A stretch of DNA of 14,345 nucleotides, taken from positions 1 to 14,345 of the forward strand of contig JAAVYX010000010.1 in the NCBI GenBank assembly GCA_022791355.1, in the 5' to 3' direction. The notes under the pieces are model-generated. The model worked only from the letters and a program-made list of their open reading frames with translations. It had not been told where the DNA came from and did not search any database. A program made the position numbers and the translations under genes. Numbering within the stretch: the stretch's first letter is position 1; each line of letters begins with the position of its first letter. Source of the DNA: Clostridiales bacterium. GTDB taxonomy: Bacteria > Bacillota > Clostridia > Oscillospirales > Acutalibacteraceae. Below, in pieces: positions 6,762 to 13,827 of this stretch.

Positions 6762-6956
6762 GTATTTTGGCAGGAAAGGGAGAGGTGCGGATATGGCGGT
6801 TATTGAGTTGCATCAAAAGCGTGCCGCCGGATGCTCGCGTCCCTTTTTCCCGCTTATAGGCAGGCTGCGGGCGCGGGTCTTGCGCGCCGCGGCCTTTTTG
6901 CGCGATTTGCCGGTCTGCGGCCGGTAAACAGAGCGTTTAGGAAGGAGCGATACGTC
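6762..6956 (+). promoter_or_regulatory. Structured 5' leader of purE
   Basis: Three hairpins can form in order. A long rod (6773-6850) is closed by GGAAAGGGA with TCCCTTTTTCC, with GGCGG/CCGCC (6795-6799/6824-6828) inside. Next is the intrinsic terminator at 6865-6899. Last is a hairpin TTTGCCGG/CCGGTAAA (6906-6928) just before the ribosome site. CCCGC (6849-6853) could instead pair with GCGGG (6867-6871), taking part of the terminator's 5' arm and acting as an antiterminator. The CTACC and GACTA-type loops of the purine riboswitch are not seen. The ligand or factor, if any, is unknown. Confidence 0.55.
6865..6899 (+). terminator. Attenuator-like terminator in the purE leader
   Basis: CTGCGGGCGCG (6865-6875) pairs with CGCGCCGCGG (6883-6892): ten pairs including one G-U, one bulged G, a 7-nt loop, followed by CCTTTTTG. 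Its place between the promoter and purE, with no gene ending before it, suggests premature termination as a control step. Confidence 0.7.
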
Positions 6957-7451
6957 ATGTCGAAAAGGGTTGCGATTATCATGGGCAGCAAAAGCGACCT
7001 GCCGGTGGTTTCCAAGGCTGTGGATGTGCTGAAAAGTTTGGAGATTCCCTGGGAAATCCATGTTATGTCGGCCCATCGCACCCCAGCGGCCGCTTGCACA
7101 TTTGCCGCCTCGGCCCGGGAGAAGGATTTTGGGGTTCTCATCGCGGCGGCGGGGATGGCCGCCCATCTGGCCGGCGTGCTGGCCGCCCATACCACCCTGC
7201 CGGTTATCGGCATCCCGGTGAAATCGGCCAATCTGGATGGGCTGGACGCGCTGCTGGCCACCGTACAGATGCCCAAAGGCGTCCCGGTCGCTACTGTGGC
7301 GATCGACGGCGCGGCCAACGCGGCCTACCTGGCCGCCCAGATTCTGGCCGTGGCCGACGAGAACCTGGCCGAAAAGCTTTCCGCCCTCAAGGTTAAAATG
7401 ACCGAGGAGGTCATGGAGGCCGACCGTCGGCTGCAAGGCGAGCTTTCCTAG
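6957..7451 (+). CDS. purE: PurE, 5-(carboxyamino)imidazole ribonucleotide mutase
   Basis: The 164-residue protein carries the class I PurE marks: MGSKSDL (9-15), the active-site SAHRTP (38-43, catalytic His 40), IAAAGMAAHLAG (62-73) and VQMPKGVPVATVAI (103-116). Class I PurE moves the carboxylate of N5-CAIR to C4, giving CAIR in de novo purine synthesis, and forms an octamer in the cytosol. Its usual partner PurK is not in the window. The ATG at 6957 follows AGGAAGGAG; an in-frame ATG at 6831 would put coding sequence across the leader terminator and lacks a ribosome site, so it is rejected. The length is typical. It is first in a purE-purM-purN run, preceded by a leader with a terminator, so expression is probably tuned before translation. 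Confidence 0.95.
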   Translation: MSKRVAIIMGSKSDLPVVSKAVDVLKSLEIPWEIHVMSAHRTPAAACTFAASAREKDFGVLIAAAGMAAHLAGVLAAHTTLPVIGIPVKSANLDGLDALLATVQMPKGVPVATVAIDGAANAAYLAAQILAVADENLAEKLSALKVKMTEEVMEADRRLQGELS

Positions 7452-7526
7452 GGATCTTCCGGAAGCCCTTTCGGCAATAGGTTTTCATCCCCGCCTGGGC
7501 GGGAAAAAAAGAAGGTGGTAGAGAAA

Positions 7527-8564
7527 ATGGAAAAGAGTTTTTCGGATAGCTATAAGGCGGCTGGCGTGGACGTAACGGCCGGCTATCAGGCAGTGGAGCT
7601 GATGAAGGGCCACGTGGCCCGCACCAGGGTCCCCGGCGTCATGTCCGGTATCGGCGGCTTCGGCGGCCTCTTCCAGCCCGATCTGGCCGGGCTTAACGAG
7701 CCGGTGCTGGTTTCGGGTACCGACGGGGTGGGCACCAAGCTGAAAATCGCCTTTTTGATGGACAAGCACGACACCGTTGGAATCGACTGCGTAGCCATGT
7801 GCGCCAACGACGTGGCTTGCGCCGGGGCCAAGCCCCTGTTTTTCCTGGACTATGTGGCTGTGGGCAAGAACATTCCCGAACAGGTGGCGGCCATTGTATC
7901 CGGCGTGGCCGAGGGCTGCGTGCAGGCCGGCTGCGCCCTCATAGGCGGCGAGACGGCTGAAATGCCCGGCTTCTACCCTGTGGACGAATACGATCTGGCC
8001 GGCTTCTGCGTCGGTATTGCCGATAAGAAAAAGCTGATTGACGGAACCCGGGTCCGGGCAGGCGACGCCATTGTGGCTCTTGCCTCCTCGGGCGTCCATT
8101 CCAACGGCTTCTCGCTGGTGCGTAAGGTCTTCAACGTCCGGGCGGAGAACATGTCCCTGCCGGTGGCCGAGCTGGGCAAGACCCTGGGGGAGGAGCTGCT
8201 GACCCCTACTAAAATTTACGTAAAGCCCCTGCTCAAGCTGATGGAGGCGGTGGACGTCCGGGCGGTTTCTCACATTACTGGCGGCGGTTTCTATGAGAAC
8301 ATTCCCCGTATGCTGGGGGAGGGCATGAAGGCGGTCGTCCGCAAGGACGAGGTACAAATTCTGCCCATCTTCAAGATCATTCAGAAGACCGGATCGGTCC
8401 CCGAGCGGGATATGTTCAATACCTTTAATATGGGCGTAGGCCTTATGGCCGCCGTACCCGCCGTGCAGGCCGACGAGGCCGTGCGGGTTTTGCGGCAGGC
8501 AGGGGAGAACGCCTATATTGTAGGCGAGATCGTCAAAGGCGAAAAGGGCGTAGAGCTGGTTTAA
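7527..8564 (+). CDS. purM: PurM, phosphoribosylformylglycinamidine cyclo-ligase (AIR synthetase)
   Basis: The 345-residue protein has all expected PurM motifs: YKAAGVDVTAGYQAVELM near the start (9-26), GTDGVGTKLKIA (64-75), NDVACAGAKPLFFLDYVA (94-111), GGETAEMPGFY (140-150), HSNGFSLVRKV (191-201) and HITGGGFYENIPRML (249-263). It closes the imidazole ring of FGAM using ATP to give AIR and works as a dimer in the cytosol. The ATG at 7527 follows AAGGTGG by eight bases; the GTG four codons earlier overlaps that site and is not used. The 75-base gap after purE has a short GC-rich hairpin (7490-7503) without a U-run, so read-through from purE is expected. Length is normal for the family. Confidence 0.97.
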   Translation: MEKSFSDSYKAAGVDVTAGYQAVELMKGHVARTRVPGVMSGIGGFGGLFQPDLAGLNEPVLVSGTDGVGTKLKIAFLMDKHDTVGIDCVAMCANDVACAGAKPLFFLDYVAVGKNIPEQVAAIVSGVAEGCVQAGCALIGGETAEMPGFYPVDEYDLAGFCVGIADKKKLIDGTRVRAGDAIVALASSGVHSNGFSLVRKVFNVRAENMSLPVAELGKTLGEELLTPTKIYVKPLLKLMEAVDVRAVSHITGGGFYENIPRMLGEGMKAVVRKDEVQILPIFKIIQKTGSVPERDMFNTFNMGVGLMAAVPAVQADEAVRVLRQAGENAYIVGEIVKGEKGVELV

Positions 8565-8599
8565 CGAAAAGCTGCGTCGTCCGGAAAGGAGGATTGCCC

Positions 8600-9235
8600 A
8601 TGACATGCGCGAAGAACATAGCCGTATTGGTATCCGGCGGCGGCACCAATTTGCAGGCCCTGTTGGACGCGGAACGAGAGAACCGACTGGGCGGCGGGAA
8701 AATCGTCTGCGTCATATCCAGCAAGCCGGGGGTCTACGCCCTGAAGCGGGCCGAGGAAGCCGGCATACCCGGCGAGACGCTGCCCTCCCGTAAATCCGGG
8801 GAAGATGTAGACGCCGCCCTGCTGGCCCTGTTGGAGCGGCATGAAATCGACCTGGTGGTACTAGCCGGCTTCCTTTCTATTCTGGGGGAGAAGGTCACCG
8901 CCGCTTATTCCAACCGGATCATCAACGTCCATCCGGCCCTAATCCCTTCCTTCTGCGGCAAGGGCTACTATGGGCTGCACGTCCACGAGGCGGCGCTGGC
9001 CTACGGGGTCAAGATCACCGGAGCCACCGTCCATCTGGTCAACGAGGTGGTGGACGGCGGGGCCATCATCCTGCAAGGCGCGGTGGACGTTCTGGAGGAC
9101 GATACTCCCGAAACCCTGCAAAGAAGAGTTATGGAGCAGGCCGAATGGAAGCTGCTGCCCAGGGCTGTGGCGCTTTTCTGCGAAGACCGTCTCCAGGTGG
9201 ACGGCCGCCGCGTAAAAATATTGCCCGGGCAATAA
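8600..9235 (+). CDS. purN: PurN, phosphoribosylglycinamide formyltransferase
   Basis: The 211-residue protein is a 10-formyl-tetrahydrofolate-dependent GAR transformylase, the third step to IMP. Motifs are VSGGGTNLQAL for the phosphate loop (11-21), the catalytic NVHPALIPSF (Asn 109, His 111) and the end of the active site in HLVNEVVDGG (Asp 152). The segment GKGYYGLHVHEAAL replaces the shorter loop of Escherichia coli PurN, as is common in Firmicutes. The ATG at 8600 lies seven bases after a perfect AAAGGAGG; an upstream TTG at 8594 overlaps that spacing and is rejected. It is 35 bases behind purM. The run of close-packed pur genes breaks right after it, where repeat copy C begins 38 bases downstream. 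Confidence 0.96.
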   Translation: MTCAKNIAVLVSGGGTNLQALLDAERENRLGGGKIVCVISSKPGVYALKRAEEAGIPGETLPSRKSGEDVDAALLALLERHEIDLVVLAGFLSILGEKVTAAYSNRIINVHPALIPSFCGKGYYGLHVHEAALAYGVKITGATVHLVNEVVDGGAIILQGAVDVLEDDTPETLQRRVMEQAEWKLLPRAVALFCEDRLQVDGRRVKILPGQ

Positions 9236-9273
9236 GGAAATTTTTTGCCCTTGCGGCGGATTTGCTTTTTGGG

Positions 9274-9874
9274 ATTAGAGGGAGGTTTCGCGCCAGGCTT
9301 CCTTTCACGGATTCTTCGATACCTAATCTAATAGGGCGGCATCCTTTTTTTCACGCGAAGAAAAGGATGCAAAAGACGAGCTCCCGGAAATCCTTTCGAC
9401 AGGTTTCACTCTGGACTCCCGCTCTACGGGGTCCCTCCCTGTAAGTTTGTCATTTACTCTACCTTCTGCCCTTCAATCGCTGGTTGCTTTCCTCTCGCTT
9501 CCCGCAGAAAAAGAGCTAACAGTTACCTCCCGCTATCGGCGGATAAGTGAAACTTACCCAGCTAAAGCGCAGATTCATGCCGGCGGCAGTGCGCTCTTAG
9601 ACCAGGTTACTGTTGTATCCCGCCGGCTTCCTGAGAGCCTCCTTCGTTCCCTACCGAAAGTAGGTATGATTTAAGCTTTCCAGGTTCCTGAGAGGCGCTG
9701 TTCGCCGCATTTCTCGTAGATTCCGTTTGCGGCGGGGGTTACGGGGATAAGGCTCCATGTGCGCTTTTCGCCTCTTTCTTTTGTCCCGCGACAAAAGAAA
9801 GAGGCGCGCTACTAGACCAAGTAATGGAGTAATCATAAAAGGAAATCTGGCGCGAAACCCCTATCTCAGCTAAT
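9274..9874. repeat. Non-coding element, copy C, with imperfect terminal inverted repeats, between purN and purH
   Basis: The 770-base gap 9236-10005 has no gene. The left end (9274-9296) and right end (9847-9874) are inverted repeats: the 13-mer CTGGCGCGAAACC is exact (9847-9859; its complement at 9284-9296), and the outer tips end ATTAG and CTAAT. This makes a MITE-like unit of about 600 bp with no transposase frame. Its interior is homologous, in the opposite orientation, to copy B. I see no clear target-site duplication. Frames such as 9145-9444 start inside purN and have no ribosome site. The remainder, 9875-10005, is AT-rich leader for purH without a clear promoter. Confidence 0.75.
9769..9806. 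repeat. Perfect 17-bp hairpin inside copy C
   Basis: CGCCTCTTTCTTTTGTC (9769-9785) and GACAAAAGAAAGAGGCG (9790-9806) are exact complements around CCGC. It is the counterpart of the 5928-5959 hairpin in copy B. No U-run follows on either strand, so it is not a usual terminator. Confidence 0.9.
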
Positions 9875-10005
9875 ATAAAAAAGAAATCTGCTGTAACTCT
9901 TCTTTCGAGACTAAATCATAAAAAACAAAAAAATAAATAGATAAAACTTCCCTTCAACCCCTGAGACTAAAAATAATGAAACCAAGGCAAGGAGATGGCT
10001 GATTT

Positions 10006-11562
10006 ATGAAAAAACGCGCGCTGATCAGCGTGTCGGATAAAACCGGCGCGGTTGAATTTGCAAAGGAACTGGTGACGCTGGGCTTTGAAGTACTCTCCAC
10101 CGGCGGCACAGCCAAGGCCCTGTTGGACGCCGGCGTGGCCGTGACCAATGTGTCGGATGCGACCGGCTTTCCCGAGTGTCTGGACGGGCGGGTCAAGACA
10201 CTGCACCCTATGATCCACGCCGGCATCCTGGCTATGCGTTCCAACCCCGAGCATATGAAGCAGCTGGAGGAACTGGGCGTGACCCCTATCGACGTGGTGG
10301 CCATCAACCTCTATCCCTTTAAGGCGACGATTTTGAAGCAGCCGCCCGTTTCCTTGGAGGAGGCCGTCGAGAATATCGACATAGGCGGCCCCACTATGAT
10401 CCGTGCAGCCGCCAAAAACTGGCAGGATGTGGCCGTCATCGTAGACCCGGCCGATTATGAGAAGGTCATCGCCGCCTACAAGTCCGACGGCGCTCTTTCC
10501 CGAGACTTAAAGTTCCGGTTGGCGGGTAAGGTGTTCGACCACACCGCCCAGTATGACGCCTTGATTTCCAACTATCTGCGCCAGCAGCGGGGCGACAGTC
10601 CCTTTGGCGACAGCCTTACCAGGACCTATGAAAAGGTACAGGAGATGCGGTACGGCGAGAATCCCCACCAGAAGGCCGCCTTTTACAAGGAAATCGGCCA
10701 TTTTGACAATACTTTAGCCGCCGCCGAGCAGTTCCATGGCAAGGAACTTTCCTATAATAATATTAACGACGCCAACGGGGCTTTGGATGTGCTCAAGGAG
10801 TTCGGTTCTGATATCCCCTGCGCGGTGGGGGTTAAGCATGCCAATCCCTGCGGCGTGGGCTTGGCCGACAATATTCACGACGCTTACCTGCGGGCTTACG
10901 AGTCCGACCCCGTCTCCATTTTCGGCGGCATCGTGGCGCTGAACCGGCCGGTGGATAAGGCCACTGCCGAGGAGCTGGCCAAAATCTTCTTGGAGATCAT
11001 CATCGCTCCTGACTTTGCGGCCGACGCGCTGGAAATCCTGACGGCCAAAAAGAACATCCGGCTGCTGCGGCTGCCCGGTCTGGCCAATCCCAATCAGCCC
11101 CATATGCTGGATATGAAAAAAGTGGCCGGCGGCCTGCTGGTGCAGGAGCTGGATACCGTTCTTCTGCCCGAGGAAGGGGAGCTGAAATGCGTAACCAAGC
11201 GGCAGCCCACCCCCGAGGAGATGGAGCAGCTGCAATTTGTCTGGAAGATTGTCAAGCATGTCAAGTCCAACGGCATCGCCCTGGCTAAGGACTTCATGAC
11301 CGTAGGCATCGGCCCTGGTCAAACCAACCGGATCACCGCTCTGGAGCTGGCCATCAAGTACGGCGGGGACAAGGTAAAGGGCTCGGTCATGGGGTCGGAC
11401 GCTTTCTTCCCTTTCTCGGATTGCGTGGAGGCGGCCCAGAAGGCGGGCATTACCGCTATCATCCAACCCGGCGGCTCCATTCGGGACCAGGAGTCCATCG
11501 ACGCCTGCGACAAGGCCGGCATCGCCATGGTGTTCACAGGCATGCGGCATTTTAAGCATTAA
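10006..11562 (+). CDS. purH: PurH, bifunctional AICAR formyltransferase / IMP cyclohydrolase
   Basis: The 518-residue protein has both PurH domains. The N-terminal IMP cyclohydrolase (1 to about 195) is an MGS-like fold with STGGTAKALLDAG (31-43), ECLDGRVKTLHPMIHAGIL (57-75) and IDIGGPTMIRAAAKN (124-138). The C-terminal AICAR transformylase has YGENPHQKAAFY (216-227), the catalytic Lys-His pair in GVKHANPCG (275-283, Lys 277, His 278), FGGIVALN (306-313) and the IIQPGGSIRD to FTGMRHFKH end. It performs the last two steps to IMP with 10-formyl-THF. The ATG at 10006 follows AAGGAG with an 11-base spacer, a little long. Length is typical and no motif is missing. Repeat copy C separates it from purN, so it may need its own promoter. 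Confidence 0.97.
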   Translation: MKKRALISVSDKTGAVEFAKELVTLGFEVLSTGGTAKALLDAGVAVTNVSDATGFPECLDGRVKTLHPMIHAGILAMRSNPEHMKQLEELGVTPIDVVAINLYPFKATILKQPPVSLEEAVENIDIGGPTMIRAAAKNWQDVAVIVDPADYEKVIAAYKSDGALSRDLKFRLAGKVFDHTAQYDALISNYLRQQRGDSPFGDSLTRTYEKVQEMRYGENPHQKAAFYKEIGHFDNTLAAAEQFHGKELSYNNINDANGALDVLKEFGSDIPCAVGVKHANPCGVGLADNIHDAYLRAYESDPVSIFGGIVALNRPVDKATAEELAKIFLEIIIAPDFAADALEILTAKKNIRLLRLPGLANPNQPHMLDMKKVAGGLLVQELDTVLLPEEGELKCVTKRQPTPEEMEQLQFVWKIVKHVKSNGIALAKDFMTVGIGPGQTNRITALELAIKYGGDKVKGSVMGSDAFFPFSDCVEAAQKAGITAIIQPGGSIRDQESIDACDKAGIAMVFTGMRHFKH

Positions 11563-11628
11563 AAGCGCCGGCCCGTCTTAACGTCCTTCATAGGAGGCCG
11601 CTCAGGCGGTCCGGAAGCGTTTCTATAC

Positions 11629-11646
11629 AAACGGCCTTGGCCGTTT
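11629..11646. repeat. Perfect 8-bp hairpin between purH and the next gene
   Basis: AAACGGCC (11629-11636) and GGCCGTTT (11639-11646) pair around TT. The T-run after it is short (TTTCC), so termination would be partial. The rest of the 187-base gap shows no gene or clear promoter. Confidence 0.45.
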
Positions 11647-11749
11647 CCGTGTGCTTATCCGGTTGCTTTTAGGGTCAAACGGTCTCCAAAGCGGATGCGC
11701 GGAACTTACGTCTGCTATACAGCCATCATATAAATAGGAGGAAAAGCAT

Positions 11750-12133
11750 ATGTCGCGTTATACGAATACCCTTGCAACCAATCTCGATCCTCAGGAGGTG
11801 GAGGCCATCGTCCAGCAGTATATGCAGAGCGAGGGGTTTTCCCTGATGCAGTACAGCCAGCAGGAGCAGGCCTGGAAAAAGGGCGCTGGCTTTCTGACTT
11901 ACCCCCAGTATATGAAGGTGACTCCCGCGCCGGGCAGCATTACGGTAGAGGCTTTTTTAAAGTTTCCGCTGTTTCCCGGCGTATATGTGGGAGAGCTGCA
12001 TCTTAACGGTTTTGTAGCCGCCCCCATCAAGTCGGTGCTGAAGGGGCGGGTGAGCCGGCTGGAACAAATGCTTCAGCAGGCGGCCTATAATAAGGGACAG
12101 GCGATGCAGGGGCAGCAGCCCGCCGCACGGTAA
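11750..12133 (+). CDS. Hypothetical protein of 127 residues between purH and purD
   Basis: The ATG at 11750 follows AGGAGG by eight bases, an excellent site, and codon use is like the neighbours, so the gene is real. I do not recognise a named family with confidence. An N-terminal part (about 10-45) reads NLDPQEVEAIVQQYMQSEGF, then WKKGAGFLTYPQYMKV, then a beta-rich stretch with VEAFLKFPLFPGVYVGELHL and GFVAAPIKSVLKGRV, and a Gln-rich helical tail (104-127). There is no membrane segment, signal peptide or metal-binding cysteine. Similar small proteins with a WKKG and PGVYVGE pattern occur in Firmicutes next to zinc-ribbon or YccA-type genes, in my memory only. Its place in a purine operon may be chance. 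It is on the same strand and probably on the same transcript. Confidence 0.8.
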   Translation: MSRYTNTLATNLDPQEVEAIVQQYMQSEGFSLMQYSQQEQAWKKGAGFLTYPQYMKVTPAPGSITVEAFLKFPLFPGVYVGELHLNGFVAAPIKSVLKGRVSRLEQMLQQAAYNKGQAMQGQQPAAR

Positions 12134-12231
12134 CCATTTTGTCCGGCTGTCCTCCGTCTATGACCGCAACATTCTCTTCTTTTATGGAAAAGGACATTTA
12201 TCTGAAAAACGGAAGGAAAGGAAAGATACCC

Positions 12232-12267
12232 GGCGCGAAGTCTGGCGGCTTTATGGCGTTTTGCGCC
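12232..12267 (+). promoter_or_regulatory. Hairpin just before the purD start
   Basis: GGCGCGAA (12232-12239) can pair with TTTGCGCC (12260-12267), eight pairs with one G-U, around a 20-nt loop. It ends 25 bases before the purD ATG. No good ribosome site lies between, so folding or translational coupling may decide purD translation. The purine-rich GGAAGGAAAGGAAAG at 12211-12225 is too far upstream to serve that ATG. Confidence 0.4.
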
Positions 12268-12292
12268 CAAGCGGTATCGATTGGCGACTGAT

Positions 12293-13573
12293 ATGCGTAT
12301 TTTGATGATAGGCGGCGGCGGCCGGGAGCATGCTCTGATAAAGGCTCTGCAAAAGAGCCCCAAGGCCGAGCAGCTTTTTTGCGCGCCGGGCAACGGCGGC
12401 GTCTCCAAGGACGCGATTTGCCGGCCGGTGGACCCTATGGACCTGGACGGGGTGGTAAATCTGGCCAAGTCTGAGAAGATCGACCTGGTTTTTGTAGCGC
12501 CCGACGATCCGCTGGCCGCCGGTTTGGTGGATAAGCTGGAGCAGGCGGGCGTCCGCGCTTTCGGCCCTTCGGCCGCCGCTGCCCAGATCGAGGCCAGCAA
12601 GGTTTTCTCCAAAAATCTGATGAAGAAGTACGGCATCCCTACCGCGGGCTACGAGGTTTTCGACGACCCGGCGGCGGCTCTTGCCTATATCCGGGAGCAG
12701 AACAGCTACCCCGCCGTCGTCAAGGCCGACGGTCTGGCCTTGGGCAAAGGCGTGGTCATTTGCGAGGACTACGCGGCGGCCGAGGAGGCCGTTCGGTCGA
12801 TTATGCTGGATAAAAAGTTCGGCGCGTCGGGCAACCGTGTGGTGGTGGAACAATTCATCACTGGCCCCGAGGTGTCGGTGCTGGCCTTTACCGACGGGAA
12901 GACCCTGAGGCCCATGGTATCCTCCATGGATCATAAGCGGGTGTTCGACGGCAACCGCGGTCCCAACACCGGCGGTATGGGAACCATCAGCCCCAATCCC
13001 TTCTATACCGATGAAATGGCCGACCGCTGTATGCGGGAGATTTTCCTGCCCACCGTGCGGGCCATGGCGGCCGAGGGCCGTCCCTTCAAGGGCTGCCTCT
13101 ATTTCGGCCTGATGCTGACGGCCGACGGCCCCAAGGTCATCGAGTACAACGCCCGTTTCGGCGACCCGGAGGCCCAGGTGGTGCTGCCCCGACTGGAGAC
13201 CGATCTGGTGGACATCGCCGAAGCGGTCATCGACGGAAGACTGGACGAGTTGGATATCCGGTGGAAGCCGGGCGCGGCGGCCTGCGTGGTCATGGCCTCG
13301 GGAGGATACCCCGGCAGCTATGAAAAGGGGATCGAGATTTGCGGCTTGGACGAGGCGGGCCAGCTTGCCCATGCCACCGTTTACCATGCCGGCACCGCGG
13401 TCAAAGAGGGTAAGTTCGTCACCGCCGGCGGCCGGGTGCTGGGCGTGACGGCTACAGGAGAGACCCTGGAACAGGCTTTGGAAAAGGCCTACGACGCCGT
13501 TTCCCGCATTTCCTTCACCGGCGCCCATTACCGGAAGGACATCGGCCGGGCCGCCGGAGGGGCAAAAGCTTAA
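12293..13573 (+). CDS. purD: PurD, phosphoribosylamine-glycine ligase (GAR synthetase)
   Basis: The 426-residue ATP-grasp ligase joins phosphoribosylamine and glycine using ATP to give GAR, step two of purine synthesis. The N-terminal MRILMIGGGGREHAL (1-15) is the classic PurD start. Others are FVAPDDPLAAGLVD (67-80), the ATP-binding VVKADGLALGKGVV (142-155), GNRGPNTGGMG (220-230) and the metal-binding EYNARFGDPEAQ (284-295). The C-terminal domain carries CVVMASGGYPGSYEKG (331-346). The ATG at 12293 gives the usual start; a TTG four codons earlier (12281) is the only other in-frame option. Neither has a normal ribosome site, which is unusual in this region where all other genes have one. The gene follows the unknown 127-residue protein by 159 bases and is probably part of the purH transcript. 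Confidence 0.96.
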   Translation: MRILMIGGGGREHALIKALQKSPKAEQLFCAPGNGGVSKDAICRPVDPMDLDGVVNLAKSEKIDLVFVAPDDPLAAGLVDKLEQAGVRAFGPSAAAAQIEASKVFSKNLMKKYGIPTAGYEVFDDPAAALAYIREQNSYPAVVKADGLALGKGVVICEDYAAAEEAVRSIMLDKKFGASGNRVVVEQFITGPEVSVLAFTDGKTLRPMVSSMDHKRVFDGNRGPNTGGMGTISPNPFYTDEMADRCMREIFLPTVRAMAAEGRPFKGCLYFGLMLTADGPKVIEYNARFGDPEAQVVLPRLETDLVDIAEAVIDGRLDELDIRWKPGAAACVVMASGGYPGSYEKGIEICGLDEAGQLAHATVYHAGTAVKEGKFVTAGGRVLGVTATGETLEQALEKAYDAVSRISFTGAHYRKDIGRAAGGAKA

Positions 13574-13644
13574 CCCTGCGGCCCTCGGGAGAGACCGGCG
13601 GGAAAACGACTTGTACAGATCCATGGATCCCGTCGGAGGGGCTG

Positions 13645-13670
13645 GCAGCCGTTGGCGTTTACGCCGCTGC
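13645..13670. repeat. Hairpin downstream of purD
   Basis: GCAGC (13645-13649) with GCTGC (13666-13670), and GGCG (13654-13657) with CGCC (13662-13665), form a stem with a four-base bulge and a TTTA loop. No U-run follows, so it is not a clear intrinsic terminator. The 254 bases from 13574 to 13827 otherwise hold no gene; the T-rich end at 13773-13786 has only a weak stem before it. Confidence 0.4.
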
Positions 13671-13827
13671 GGCCGAAAGCAAGGAAAGGGGAACCGGCCG
13701 GAGCGGGGAAGATCCCAGCGATATACAAAGTCTGGTATAAAAAACGGGGGGCAGGCCCATTTGCGTAAGCGGGTTTTCGTTTTTCTATGTGCCGGTATAC
13801 CTTAAAGCGGCATTTGTGAGGAAAAAC

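Noticed and set aside
6419..6859. 146-residue plus-strand frame across copy B
   Set aside because: It has no ribosome site, crosses repeat DNA and the purE promoter, and has biased composition. A similar start in the frame at 1824-2036 comes from shared repeat DNA, not from a gene family.
6831..6956. Upstream in-frame ATG giving a 42-residue longer PurE
   Set aside because: It has no ribosome site, runs across the leader terminator, and the added residues do not look like PurE. The ATG at 6957 has a perfect site and gives the family start.
6600..6956. Guanine riboswitch or PurR box in front of purE
   Set aside because: I could not find the conserved CTACC and GACTA loops of the riboswitch or paired CGAA half-sites at the expected spacing.
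12251..13624. Long open frames opposite purD, purM (7485-8606) and purH (10714-11559)
   Set aside because: They mirror GC-rich coding genes with full family motifs on the plus strand, have no ribosome sites, and show low-complexity His/Gly/Gln-rich composition typical of antisense frames.
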